From contig NC_134456.1 in assembly GCF_047948215.1 (NCBI RefSeq), positions 85,698,515 to 85,762,514 of the forward strand: a DNA stretch of 64,000 nucleotides, in the 5' to 3' direction. Shown in pieces: positions 1 to 11,350 of the stretch. The notes under the pieces are model-generated. The model was not told where the DNA came from. It did no database searches and saw only the letters and a list, made by a program, of their open reading frames with translations. A program made the position numbers and the translations under genes. The DNA comes from Lycorma delicatula (lineage: Eukaryota; Arthropoda; Insecta; Hemiptera; Fulgoridae). Each line of letters begins with the position of its first letter. Position 1 is the first letter of the stretch.

Positions 1-62
1 ATTCTCTGTAGTAATACCTGAACGGTAATTCCCGGAGGCTAAACAGGAAAAGAAAGAAAAAG
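1..62 (+). mobile_element. SINE-A, 3' end fragment
   Basis: This is the 3' tail of the SINE-A family: a CTGTAGTAATACCTGAACGG stretch, then GGAGGCTAAACAGG and an A/G-rich tail. The same tail ends the full copies at 6801-7092 and 38839-39139. The 5' part lies outside the window. Confidence 0.8.
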
Positions 63-2269
63 GGTTTTATTTCTGGAATTTTTTACTTTTGATACAAGCT
101 GTAGAATTTTGTCATATAGCAAAATTAATTTATTATAAATTTACTACTGCAATAAACGTTACTAAAAAATATACTACTACAATAATAGTAAGTTTTCTAA
201 TGTTACTACAATTCAGTGATGAACTCTTGAAAAAATTGCAATATGCCCATCATCATTTTATAAATATTTATTTGGTAAAAATGGGAAAAAATGTCTCGTT
301 GGATTTAATTTTTATGATATGAAACTAATCATTATAGTCAGTGATATCACTGTGATATCAATTTCTTCCTCTTCTTTTACATTCGATTCTGACATTTATG
401 AGTGTAATTGAAGAACTAACAGTAAAATACTATGTAATATGATCTTCAACAGTTAATTTTATATATTTATTTACAAATAATTTGACAATAATAATAGTTC
501 ATTACAATATTAATTATACTATAAAAAAAAATTACAGGAAAAATTATGTAATTTTTTTTCTGTACAAAATTAGAACTTTTCTACTCTTTTCATTCTAGTC
601 AGAACACGCTCACTTTAACATAGCATTTAAAAACAATAACTAAACCAAATTTAGTGTTTACTTCAATTTGTTTTTCCTTTTTTAGTACTCGCATAAAACA
701 AGAATGCCTAAACTGATTTTAATAAAAATTTATAGGTAAACTTGAAATCCTTTCGATATCTAAATTTAAATTATTTATTCAGAGCATCACTTTTTATTTT
801 AAAATAAATTTATGAATAAAATTCTAATTTCTGATGGAAATATTATCTGTTATTCACTAATTAGTTAAGGTTGAATTTTAGAAAAATATTTCGAAGGACA
901 AACTAAAGAAATTCAAACTAAAATACTTCAAAGATTTTTCAAAAGCTTCAAACTAATAAACTTTTCTCATGATGAATTTTCTTTTTTACCTACGATGGAA
1001 CAGAGACGGTATATGCGTTTGGTGTATGAGGATGTGTGATTGTGTGTGTATTACATAGGAATCACTTCAGAGCAAGTTTTCTTAGATATGTTTTACGGTT
1101 ATAGGCCAACAGTGGTCGCTGCATTAGATGTGTTTCTCTAAAACAATTGGGTCGATTTTGATGCGGTTTTTTTCATTACATAGGTATCATCTCAGAGCAG
1201 GTTATAAGCCGCCAGGAGGCTCTACAGTAGATTTCCTCAAAAAACTTCTGAGTGTTTTTTAGTTTTTCTAATTAATATTTTTTTACTTAACGTTTATTTC
1301 GTCGTGGGTTTTCTAAAATTTTTAATTTTATTTACTTGTAAAAATTTTCAAAAAAAGGTTAAAATATTTATTTTCTGCAATTAAACTTATATTAACTTTT
1401 CTAAAACAGTCTTCATATTTTTAATAGAGGGTTTCAATTACTTTTATAAACTGTATCTTTTAATTTATCAAAGGATTGAAATAAAAGGCTATATGTAAAC
1501 GTGGATTTCCTTCCTGGCAATAGATAAGAGCTGGTAAACAGAATTTTATTATTGTTCGCAAAACGTGCAAGATGAAGGAAGACGGTTTCACACCGATTAA
1601 ACTTTAAAATTAACCTTGTATTTTATATAAATAGGATATTAATAAAGGATGAACAGGTCAAATAGCTCTTCAGTCGTTAAACGCAGAAAAATAAATTTAG
1701 CAAGCTCAAAACAATTTATTTCTGGATATGAGACCATACTACCGCAAGCTTCCAGAAGGCTCCCATGTGGATGCAATTAAAAAATTGTAATGGAAAGGTT
1801 AGGGTTGTGGTATATAACTTAAGGGCATTAAAAACATGAAATAAAAAACTTTGAGCTACTACTACCCAAACCAAAATGAAAGTCATTTAATATTTTCGAC
1901 CCCTAATTTGAAAAGTGGCATACAGTACTTCAAAAGAAGCAGCATCGCGCCAAAAAATTCATCGTTGACGTAGGAACATTTGATAAATTTTATTTGCTAA
2001 GAATCAAACCAAATGGCTTTTACATAAGAAGGTTCTGTTTTTCAATGTTCTTTACAATAATGTTTACAACCCTACCCTTTTCATTTTAAATCGTTTGAGT
2101 TGTTCCCTCAAGGGACTTGTAGTGTGGTGATCTCATATCGAGAGATAGAGTAGTTTTGATGTAAGAGCATTTATTAAATTTAATTTTGCTATGTTTCACG
2201 GTAGCAAAGTTATTTATGCTTTAAGTAATATATAAATTTAAGTCATTCCCATAATTTGTTAATACTTTT

Positions 2270-2272
<3 letters not shown>
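63..2272. other. AT-rich intergenic DNA, no gene seen
   Basis: No open frame here resembles a known protein; the longest is a 77-codon, low-complexity frame at 89-322. Two diverged copies of a short motif, TTACATAGGAATCACTTCAG and a relative, lie at about 1050 and 1175. They suggest an old unclassified repeat at roughly 1045-1260. Confidence 0.6.

Positions 2273-2306
<34 letters not shown>
2273..2306. repeat. (TA)n microsatellite
   Basis: Uninterrupted alternating T and A for about 34 bases. Confidence 0.9.
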
Positions 2307-2310
<4 letters not shown>

Positions 2311-2576
2311 CTATTCTCATTTTACAAAACTTTTATCGAAAGATCAATAGGAAGACTAATTTTCCTACTGTTTCCTCATAAGATTAATTTGAAAACAAAA
2401 ATCAAAATTAAAGTATATCAAGTTAAGTTCTTTTGTTTTCATCAGTTTTTGTATCACTCCGTCAACGAAGTTTTGACATAATACTCTTATAATATTAAAA
2501 CGTTTTTCGCTTGCGGTTAAAAGAAAAGAGTGAAATAGAATAATTTAAAAAAAAATCGTTCAAATTTTACTCTATA

Positions 2577-2690
2577 CCGGATGATGGTTGGGGTTTAATT
2601 GACCACAAGTCTCAGGAATGGTCGGCCTGAGTCTGTACAAAACTACACTTAATTTACATTTCATACATATCATCCTCATCTTATTGGGCA
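2577..2690 (+). mobile_element. SINE-A, internal fragment
   Basis: This matches the middle of SINE-A on the plus strand: GATGGTTGGGGTTTAATTGA, then CTCAGGAATGGTCG, then GAGTCTGTACAAAACTACAC and the CATATCATCCTCATC segment. Both the tRNA-like head and the CTAAACAG tail are missing. Confidence 0.75.
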
Positions 2691-3080
2691 TGCGGAATTG
2701 CTTATTGTTCACTAGATGAACAGATTGCAACGTAAACGTTAGGAAAATAATAAAAAATCTTTTCTCCATTTTTGTTGTTGTTGAAAATGTAATGAAAACA
2801 TTGCGATTGGTGTCTTATTTGTTTACCTATACTATTAAATACAATACTTCTTCACACCTAAGTAAACAATGATTTCTTACCGTCTAATTAAGTATCTATT
2901 GATTAGCATAAAGTAATGTATACAACATTATGTATTAAACAATAACACAAAATTATATAGTTTTGTTTTCTTATACCTTAAGTATGGAATACGACTTTAA
3001 AAACAATAGCTTAATTACAAGTAGAAATATGAGTTAATAAAATTAAATTAATTACCGTCTTTCTTATTTTATCGTAATTG
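2691..3080. other. AT-rich DNA, nothing recognised
   Basis: No feature could be supported here. The minus-strand frame at 2572-2769 is a chance frame across a SINE fragment. Confidence 0.6.
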
Positions 3081-3209
<129 letters not shown>

Positions 3210-3419
3210 TCGATAATTTTTATTTTCTAATATCTCTCTTCTTTTTTTCCTTTTATCTTTCTTCTGTAATACTTGTAAAATATCTGAAAAAACCTAAGAA
3301 TTAGTTAAAACGCTTTCTCTGAAATTAATGATATTCACTCTTCAGTCAGTTCTTATATGGAGCAAAGAGAAGCGTTAGTTAAATAGCTAAACATCAGGGG
3401 CTGATATGTAACATTATAT

Positions 3420-4310
3420 CGGGTTATTCAAAAAGGACTTCATAACTCTAAAAGAAAATAAAAAAAATTTATTAACGTAACTTAAAAATTAGATTGAGAT
3501 CTCATTCATATAAAATAACATCAAGTTTGTCACCCAACATTCACCTTGGTTCGATATGGCTCTCCTTTGTAATGCGACATACACCCTACCTGAAGTCGAT
3601 TTCATTCCAGACTGTAGCCAGCAAGTCGGACTTAATCGAAGTCTTAGCTCAACAAGATCAGCAGGCAAAGACGGTACACGAACTCGACATTTAATGAAAC
3701 CCTACAAGAAAAGTCTAGCGGGGTAAAATCTGGGAATCGAATATCAAGAAAATCTCGGAATTCTAGGCGGTAGTGACATGGTGCCCCTTCTTGCTGATAG
3801 TAATGGCGTCCATCTTGGTCATCATCATCTAACTGAAGAATTACATTTTTTGAAGCACTTCTAAATAAACGATATCATTTACGGTTACCTCCTGGAAGAA
3901 CTATCGTACAATCTTTGTTTGCTTAGGTCAAAAAAAACATTAACCTTAGGGCTAACATGATTGTGCTGCAAAGTTTCATGAGGGTTTTTGCTACCCCATA
4001 TTGTGCAGTATGGAAGTTCACCTTGCCGCTGATGTAAAACGTTGACTTATCACTAAAAATTACATTGTTTAAAAATGTATCGTTGTCTGAAATTCTATCC
4101 GTAATTTCCACACAAAACTGCAGCCGAATAATTTTGTCATCTGTATTGTGCTGAACCACGGTTAGTTTGTATGGCTTCAAGTGCAACCGTTTACGGAATA
4201 CGCGCCAAACAGTCGTTTGTGGAATGCCAGTTTCGCGTGACTTACGTCGAGTTGATTACTTTGGACTACGTGCAAAGCTTTCTCTGAGTTGTCCACAACT
4301 GATTTTGTTT
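3420..4310 (-). pseudogene. Tc1/mariner-like transposase relic
   Basis: The minus strand at 3923-4186 reads like the catalytic start of an insect Tc1/mariner-superfamily transposase: a LKPYKLTVVQH segment, then QFCVEITDRI, then FLNNVIFSDKSTFYISGKVN. The SDKS segment holds the first catalytic aspartate. The same reading scheme is seen in the relic at 7223-7519, so these belong to one broad family. Stops and frame changes break the rest, including the region of the second and third catalytic residues at 3494-3920. The low-coordinate edge, GGGTTATTCAAAAAGGACTT at about 3420, looks like the terminal repeat of such elements. No paired terminal repeat was found on the other side. Confidence 0.7.
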
Positions 4311-4382
4311 GTTTAACAGAACAAGCTGTCTCAACGAAGGTTTGGTATCAAGAGTAAATTGTATGCCTAATAGGAGGCTCCC

Positions 4383-4500
4383 TACCGTATTCTCTAAGAA
4401 AATTACGGTGTACGCATTACTAATTACGCACCGAAAACTATCAAACTGGATTCAAGGATGGTCAAAATGGATATTTCAACTGTTTGGACCGTTCATATTA
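4383..4500 (+). repeat. small fragment related to MITE-1
   Basis: The stretch ACTGGATTCAAGGATGGTCA with following AAATGGATATTTC is similar to the 3' part of the MITE-1 repeats at 16320-16365 and 25250-25300. It is short and diverged. Confidence 0.45.
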
Positions 4501-4539
4501 CCTGACCGCTTAAATGTTGAGGTCTACTTGCACTTTCTT

Positions 4540-5370
4540 TAAGAAGAATTTGAAGATGCAGCTGTTTGAAGATGTTTCTCTAGCGCTGAGTCGCGAAGTA
4601 TACTTGCAGCACGATGACGCGCTTCCTTACGTTTCTTGTGCCCTTTCCATTCACTTGGATCATCATTTCCGTGAGAAATGGATCGGTCATGAAGGTCCAT
4701 ATTCGTAGCCATCAAGATCGCCTGATCTAACACCTTTAGACTTTTGCTTCAGGGTGGATGAAAAATATTGTATATAAAACAAAAATACATTCTCGTGAGA
4801 AATTAATGGTCTGTATGACGGGTACGGCTGAACAATAAAGATGTATTCTAAAGAATTAAAAAGAGTAATAAAAGTAGTACAGACGAGTGCCAAGAAATGT
4901 GTTGAAAATCATAGGCTTAATTTTAAACATTTAATATAAACTGATACGTGTATTGCACTTTGACCTAGGTACTGTTATTAAATAAAATTCGAATTTTTCT
5001 AATTTTTTGTATAATTTAATTTATCTTATAGCGTTTTGTCCAGAATTAAATTTTCTACAAGTTTTGATTAAAAGTTTTATACATTTATTACCTATTTAAT
5101 AAAGTTATTGTTCGTCAAACAAAAACAGGGCTTTTAACCCAATTTATTGTTTTTCACCCCAGATTTCTCAAAAACTGTTGCAGATACGGTTCTGGTATCT
5201 ACTTTATTCGTTCAGGTATAAAAACCATAATAAATAATTAATTATGCCCCCTTTATTAAAGGCCTAAAAATTTCAGTACGATCGCATTTTACCGGGGTAG
5301 TCGAAATCCGAGCGCCGTAGAGTAGGTTTTGAAAGCCTCGGGAGAACTTCGTGATACACTCTGTATATAA
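4540..5370 (+). pseudogene. Tc1/mariner-like transposase relic (C-terminal half)
   Basis: The plus strand at 4590-4780 encodes the second half of a Tc1/mariner-type catalytic core. It shows QHDDALPYV (the usual QQDGAPPH position), then KWIGHEGP, a stop, then RSPDLTPLDF, which holds the third catalytic aspartate. The frame then decays through stops into a C-terminal region ending near 4915. A 3' untranslated part seems to follow, with TTTTTCACCCCAGATTTCTC at about 5152 and CACTCTGTATATAAC at about 5353. It lies opposite in orientation to the relic just upstream, so the two are separate insertions or a rearranged pair. It is clearly non-functional. Confidence 0.7.
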
Positions 5371-6460
5371 CTTTAATGGATATATCATCATCAATATAAA
5401 AGCTAAAAATCCATTTACGACACGCAGGCTATTTTTTGCAATCGTCAAAAAATGGTATTTTTTGTTCCGCACAAAATGATGGACGTGGTACATCGGTATA
5501 TAATTAATTTAATAATCACAACAATTATTTCAGAACAATTTCTGTCGTTCTACATAGAGTAAGCGGTAGAAATGTATAAAATTAAAAGTAAGGATTGTCT
5601 AGAATTATTATTAAATAAAAGGTATTTAAATAATTTTTCTAATTTTACATATCAGGACACTAATTATATATAGTACATGTTTGTACTTACTATTTCTCCT
5701 TGTGGTTCACGAGGCTACTGATGTACCTCCTTGTACATAAAATAATTACAGTACCAAAACTTATCTGTAATATAATCGGTTTGCTACGTTTACTTTCTCG
5801 TAACCCAAAGTAAATCTTTTAACATAATAGCTTCATTTGGTAATATGAAACAGGAAGTATAATCACGATAACTAAATTAATAAACACTTAACAATAGATT
5901 AATCAAAAACTTAACATTATCAGCAAAAATTATTTCATAATAATATAAAGTTAAGTAGAGTAATTTATAAAATCCTGTTACAAGGAAATAATATTCATGA
6001 CACTGCAACATCATATTTACGTGCCATCGGGTTGGCAAAATCTTGTCGCGTGAAGACAGTACACGCATTGAAACTAGGTTACGCAACAAACTTTCACAAA
6101 AGTAAATTCGTGACAGTTATTTCGCGATCTTTATTAGGTTCCTCTATAAACATTAATCTTCCACTGTCTAATTACCCAATAAAGTAAGTTTTATCCGATT
6201 TTTTTTATATTAATAAATGTGCAAACTTAAAAAAGAACAAATGTCACTCATTCTTAAAAAAAAAAAAAACGCTATCTAATCAGACAAAAAAATCTTCCAT
6301 AAACGTACGTCGGTTTATGATAAGTTGCTTTACTGTGTTTTGACGTGAAATGTCTTTAAAATCACAGCGAAACATCGGGTACCAGAACAGAAATTTTTAG
6401 CGTAACTAAAAGGTTTACGTCGCCCTGCCTTAATAACTGTACACTAATGATAATGTACAA
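5371..6460. other. AT-rich intergenic DNA, no gene seen
   Basis: Only short chance frames are present; no recognisable repeat or RNA gene. Confidence 0.6.
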
Positions 6461-6572
6461 CTGATGAACTGCACATTAAATGAACGAGAAACACTCCAAG
6501 TTTATAGGTGCGGAAGCTAGCGCATGCGCGTTGTGTTTCCAGTATACGCAAGCAGCACGTACGCGTCAGTCA

Positions 6573-7870
6573 TCATGTTTGCAGTGCAGAGGAAAGTTGA
6601 ATGTGTGTTGCGGCTTGCTTTGTTTGAGTCGACGATACGTGTTAGGCGAGAATATAGTCGTATATACGACGAAGACCCCCTCAGCATGAAAATAATATTC
6701 GGCGATGGAATGAATCTCAAAGAAACAGGAAGCATACAGAAGCAAACACGTTCAGAACGGCCATCAGTGTCTGATGAAACGATTGAAGCAGTGCGAACAA
6801 CTAACCCATCGGGTTGGTCTAGTGGTGAACTCGTCATCGCAAATCAGCTGATTTCGAAGTCGAGAGTTCTGAGGTTGAAATCCTAGTAAAGGCAGTTACT
6901 TTTATACGGATCTGAATACTAGAATGGGGATACCGGTGTTCTTTGGCGGTTGGATTTCAATTAACCACACATCTCACGAATGGCCAAAATGAGACCATAC
7001 AAGAGTACATTCTTAATATCATCCTCTGAAGTAATACCTTACGGTGATTCTGGCTAAACAGAAAGGAAGGAAGAGAGGCTAAACAGAAAAAGAGTGCGAA
7101 CAAGTTTCGTGCGTAGCTCAAAGGTATTTGTGCAAAAGTGTTCTGAACAGTCGGGCATTCCTAAAACAACTGTTCACAATGTGTTAAAAAAACAGTTACG
7201 TTTCTCTGCGTACAAAATTTAGGTGTTACAACAACTTTCCCTACAGGACAAAGTGAAACGATTTGATTTTGCTGTAGATATTCTGGATAGGTTAAAGCTG
7301 TTTGATGATTTTTTAAATAAGTTCATTTTCAGTGATGAAACAATGTTTCATGTTTCTGGACAAGTATATCGGCATAATGTTCAAATACGAGCTACTGAAC
7401 CCCCACATGCCGTTATTGAAGGTCAACGTGACAGTGAAAAAGTGAATATGTGGTGTGCTATTGGACGAGACAGAGTTATTAACCCCTTCTTTTTTTCTGA
7501 AAAAAAAAAAAAACAATAACGGAAAACATCATCCTCGATAAGTTAGAAAAGTATGCAGCGCCCCAAATACCGGAGAATTCCATTTTCCAGTTAGACAGAG
7601 CTCCTCCACATTTTACCGCAATCGTGCAGGATTTTCTTAACGAAACACTTCCTCAGCGATTGGTCGGATGAGAAGGTGGATCGCTTGGCCCCCCACGGTC
7701 TCTAGAACTTACCCCCCGTGGATTTATATTATTGGAATTATGTAAAACTACAAGTGTATTCGGGTTAAGTTCGAAATTTGGATCAATTAAAAGAAAGGAT
7801 CACTGAAGCTGTTCTTTTACGTCACTCTGAATGTTCTCTGCCATGTATGGCAAGAGAATGAATATCGTCT
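6573..7870 (+). pseudogene. mariner-type transposase, broken by a SINE and stops
   Basis: The N-terminal part, 6573-6789, begins MFAVQRKVECVLRLAL and resembles the helix-turn-helix region of insect Tc1/mariner transposases. After the SINE, the gene resumes with SGIPKTTVHNVLKK and then the catalytic core at 7223-7519. IFSDETMFHVSGQV contains the first aspartate, and VNMWCAIGRDRVINPFFFSE follows. The region of the second and third aspartates, LDRAPPHF and a degenerate LTPVDLYYW, can be read in shifted frames at about 7590-7735. Removing the SINE would still leave a stop after SAYKI and several frameshifts, so the gene was probably dead anyway. Confidence 0.8.
6801..7092 (+). mobile_element. SINE-A, full-length, with 11 bp target duplication
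   Basis: This is a complete tRNA-derived SINE. It starts CTAACCCATCGGGTTGGTCT. The A box is TGGTCTAGTGGT and a degenerate B box, GAGGTTGAAATCC, follows. The body runs GATACCGGTGTTCTTTGG, CAATTAACCACACATCTCAC and CATCCTCTGAAGTAATACC. The tail is a GGCTAAACAGAAA motif present twice. It is flanked by AGTGCGAACAA at 6790-6800 and again at 7093-7103. The perfect duplication shows retrotransposition into the transposase gene. Confidence 0.93.
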
Positions 7871-7970
7871 CGATGTCTGCAGGGCAACTAAGGAAGCACA
7901 CATCAAAATCTATTAAACAAGTAAGAAACTTGGAGTGTTACTCTTTCACTTAACGTTTAGTTCATCTCTC

Positions 7971-9300
7971 TACAATGCTTTGTTCCGAAGTTGTAACCAT
8001 TTAAAACCCCCACTATTATTTTAGGGACACACTGTGTATATACGTTATACACGTATTTAATTTATATATTTTATTGAAATACTGTTAAGATATACGAATT
8101 ACGATACTAATTATAAAAAATAACGACAAAGTTATTCATACTTCTGAAGACGTTATTAAGTTTTTTCGAGCAAATATTTTTATACATTTTGAATCCTGAA
8201 AATTCTGTTTTTAAACTTTTCTATTAGCATTTGTAAAAATTCATCCACAGAGTATTTGTTCGTGAAATATAAATTCTTTCAGTTGTATCTTAAATAAACT
8301 GGTCGGAAGATGTTTTTTCATTAGTTCGATATTTTATTAAAAATGGCAAAGGAAATGTAATAAGGTAATTTCTCTTAAACCGAAGTATTTCGTTGAATTA
8401 TACAAAAACAGTTCTGTTGTCTGGTTTGATAGAGATGATTATTGATATCTTTTGAAAGAACAATTGACTAATCTTTTAGCAAAATTGTACAATCATAAAC
8501 AAATCTTAAGGATAAGTTATAAATTTTAATTTTGTAAATAACGGTCTAACGATATCGGCAGCCCCGATAATATTATATCTTGGTCGGGATAATAAGAAAC
8601 AAAATATCCTATAAGAATAATAATGTTGAAAATCTTCGCATTTTATTAAGCAGCTTTAAAGCAAGGTAATGTTTGATTTTATTGAAAAGAATCAATTTTA
8701 TCATTTTAAGAGAATTTGTCATGTAATAAAAATGCTACAAATTTCACTCTATGAGTAACAAAAATACTATCGTTATCATTAATTAGAATTCTATTCATGC
8801 GGACAGCATTGTTACTTCGACGTGAAAACATTCTATGGAATATTGTATTCCATTATTCTTTAATGTTTTTTTGTTTCAAAAAAGAAAATTGAATTTTTGC
8901 AGTTAACGATTTTTTTCTCATTCTCTTCATTTATATAATTAAATGAAAATAATTTTTTTTTAAATTAAATTTTTGATTTCTTTAGAAATATTTTGTTATT
9001 CAATTTTAAACATTAAAATAGATCTTATTATGTATATTCTTCAGTAAAACCCTGTAGTATTTATTAAAAAATTATTAAAATTGTAAATGATGGATAATTT
9101 AATCGATGTTTTCCATTGACTTTGTAACTTATTAACCAGTTTTATCATAATTAAATTAAATATTTTAGAAAATATTAATTATTGGTTGCAATTTTAGGTC
9201 AAAATATTTGGCTTAAACCTTTTATATGCCTTTTGGCGTTTTTAGAACAATTATGTAATTTTTTTAAAAACTTTTTAATATTTATACATTACTTCCCAAT
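7971..9300. other. AT-rich intergenic DNA, no gene seen
   Basis: No frame over about 60 codons and no recognisable repeat. Confidence 0.6.
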
Positions 9301-9725
9301 CTAGCGGTATAGCAGAGCTATAGCTTTGGAAGGGAAAGTATTGTAATCGGTCCAATTTGGGCATATGCGGTTTTCACTGGATCTTGACGTTTTGACTCCT
9401 AAGGAACCCAAAAAAAATCAAAAACAGGATGGAAATTTTCCAGATGTTCGTATGTACGTGCAAGTGTTCGGGTGTCTCACACCTTATATCTCCAGAACTA
9501 CAGGATCGATTTTGACCAAACTTGGTCAGATTACTTGTGAATATGGGGCATTGATGCCATTAAATTTCCAATTTAAAAGGTCAAGGAGGCAAGGCTGTAG
9601 AGCAAGGTCATCCTCAGTATCTCGAGATTTCGCCTGATTAAGATCTTATTTTTCTTAGACACATTTGTTAACAAAAAATAATATTTCAAAACAATGTTTT
9701 TGAAAAATCGTACCCACCCCAAAAA
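9301..9725 (+). repeat. interspersed repeat REP-3, copy 1
   Basis: About 425 bases recur in inverse orientation at 13894-14330. Shared landmarks are AGCTATAGCTTTGGAAGGGA near one end, CCAGATGTTCGTATGTACGT, ATATGGGGCATTGATGCCAT, CTCGAGATTTCGCCTGATTA and the GTACCCACCCC end. No credible coding content was found; the 90-codon frame at 9365-9637 is a by-product. It is probably a non-autonomous DNA transposon or an old LINE tail. Confidence 0.75.
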
Positions 9726-10157
9726 AATGATTTAAATAAACCACCGACGAAGTGGGTATACTGCCACAATATTACCCCCTCTCACCACACTAGTTTAGCA
9801 CTGATGTACAGCTGTTGTAGCCGTTCGCTATGTTGTGACGTCACAGGTGACCGGTAGAATTAAATAAATGAATAATATTTAAAATTTTAACAAAAATAAA
9901 GTAATAAAGTATAGTAAAGTGTAGTTAAAAATAAAAAAATAAAAATCGACTTCAAAAATAGTAGTAATAAATTGTTACAAATAAGTATATTTTTATTTAT
10001 TTACAAAAGTAAAAGTATTTACAACAAATAATTATTTTTGAAATCGGTGTAAGCCAACACAAATTAAACAAAGAAAACCTACGATCTGTAAAATACAAAT
10101 TCTATTTCAATCAATTCAAAATTGGTAATAGCAGTTTTACTAAACTAAAATGAGATC
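9726..10157. other. AT-rich DNA, nothing recognised
   Basis: No supported feature. A GC-richer patch at 9775-9860 has no coding signal. Confidence 0.55.
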
Positions 10158-10373
10158 TTTTTTTCTTTTTCTGTTTAGCCTCCGGAACCACCGTAAGATA
10201 TTACTGCAGAGGATGTAAATGAAGTGTAGTCTTCTACAGTCTCAGATCGACCATTCCTGAGAAGTGTGGTTAATTGAATCCCAACCACCAAATTGATCCC
10301 CACCTACACCAATATGCACGATCTAGTATTCAAATCCGTATAAAAATAACTACCTTAACTAGGATTTGGATCT
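10158..10373 (-). mobile_element. SINE-A, 5'-truncated
   Basis: The minus-strand copy shows the inverse of the SINE-A tail (CTGTTTAGCCTCCGGAACCA), then AGTCTCAGATCGACCATTCC, GTGTGGTTAATTGAATCCCA and ACGATCTAGTATTCAAATCC. It ends just after the B box region, so most of the tRNA-like head is missing. Confidence 0.85.
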
Positions 10374-10499
10374 ATATATTATATAAGAATAAAATTCGAT
10401 ATACAAAAATATGATATAACAACAATACTTTATATAAGCTTAGATAACTCAATATGATCGTGAGATACTCTCTTTTATATACTCTTGAAGGTCCTTGTA
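10374..10499. other. spacer, nothing recognised
   Basis: Short AT-rich spacer with no supported feature. Confidence 0.5.
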
Positions 10500-11350
10500 T
10501 AGATCTATACAGGATTTGAGGGGAAGGTATGCCTCTCCTTTCTGTTTAAGGGCAACGGGAGCCCGAGTGCTCTCCATCCATGTAAATTTAAACCAATATT
10601 TGTTTCGGTTCCGCCTGGCAGCTGATGGACTGTACGTCTGCGGGGAGGTCTAGTCCAACGAACACATGATGTTCGACTGCCCAGCTCTTGGAGTTGGCAG
10701 AACTCAAGCCACCCTGGAACATAAAGATCAAGGGGAAAATTTACCACTCACAAGCGGCGAGTCAATGTGGCGAAAGCCCCATTGTCGGACCGAGTGGAAG
10801 TTCCTTGATGCGGTTGCTTTGTTCAACCGAGATCAGTAGTTTACCTAAGGAAAAGATTCCTACGCGCTGTTGTAGGAAGCTAACCGAAAGATATGGCTGG
10901 CTACCAGCCAGATTAAGGCTCCAAGCGCTTTAACGGTGGACAGGTATTTGCTGACATTCAGCGGCCTAGGCGTGGTATCGAATTGCTGTCTTTGACGAGA
11001 TAAATTTAATTATTAGTCATATAAGTCTTAGATAGTCATATAAGTTTTAGTAGTTGACGGGGTTCGCCTACCCATTTTATTGATAAATGACAAGCGGTTG
11101 GTGGGACACGCAAGCGAGTGGTGTATGGCACCACGCTTATATGTTAGCTCTAGGAGCTAGTTAGGATACTGGTCGCTAAACTGTTTCGAGGCCCAGTAGT
11201 CGTTAGCGGCACAGACATTCGGTCTTATGCTTTAGGGCGACCGAATGGAGTGGTAGCGGGAGAAATGCCAAGCAAACCAATACCCTTCAGATCCCATTTT
11301 ACATTTGAGAATCCAGTTTAGCCGCCTAGCGGTTGATTGAGGTACTAAGG
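10500..11350 (+). pseudogene. LINE-R (R1/LOA-like) 3' fragment, copy 1
   Basis: This is the end of a non-LTR retrotransposon on the plus strand. The first part translates, with stops, as the C-terminal CCHC region of an R1/LOA-like ORF2. It reads YLFRFRLAADGLYVCGEV, then SNEHMMFDCPALG, a C-x-C, H, C arrangement. A long 3' untranslated region follows, with GACGGGGTTCGCCTACCCAT and GGGACACGCAAGCGAGTGGT. Two more copies, at 21935-23583 and 33195-34395, confirm the family. This copy is 5'-truncated and mutated. Confidence 0.8.

Larger units (their letters stand above)
6461..7970 (+). mobile_element. Tc1/mariner-superfamily element with terminal inverted repeats, SINE-interrupted
   Basis: Both ends carry the same roughly 40-base sequence in opposite orientation. 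The left copy at about 6461-6502 runs from TGATGAACTGC to ACACTCCAAGTTT; the right copy at about 7927-7968 is its inverse. Between them lies a decayed transposase gene split by a SINE. The true outer ends may lie slightly farther out, because GGGACACACTGTGTATATA at about 8022 also looks like a mariner end. Confidence 0.75.
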
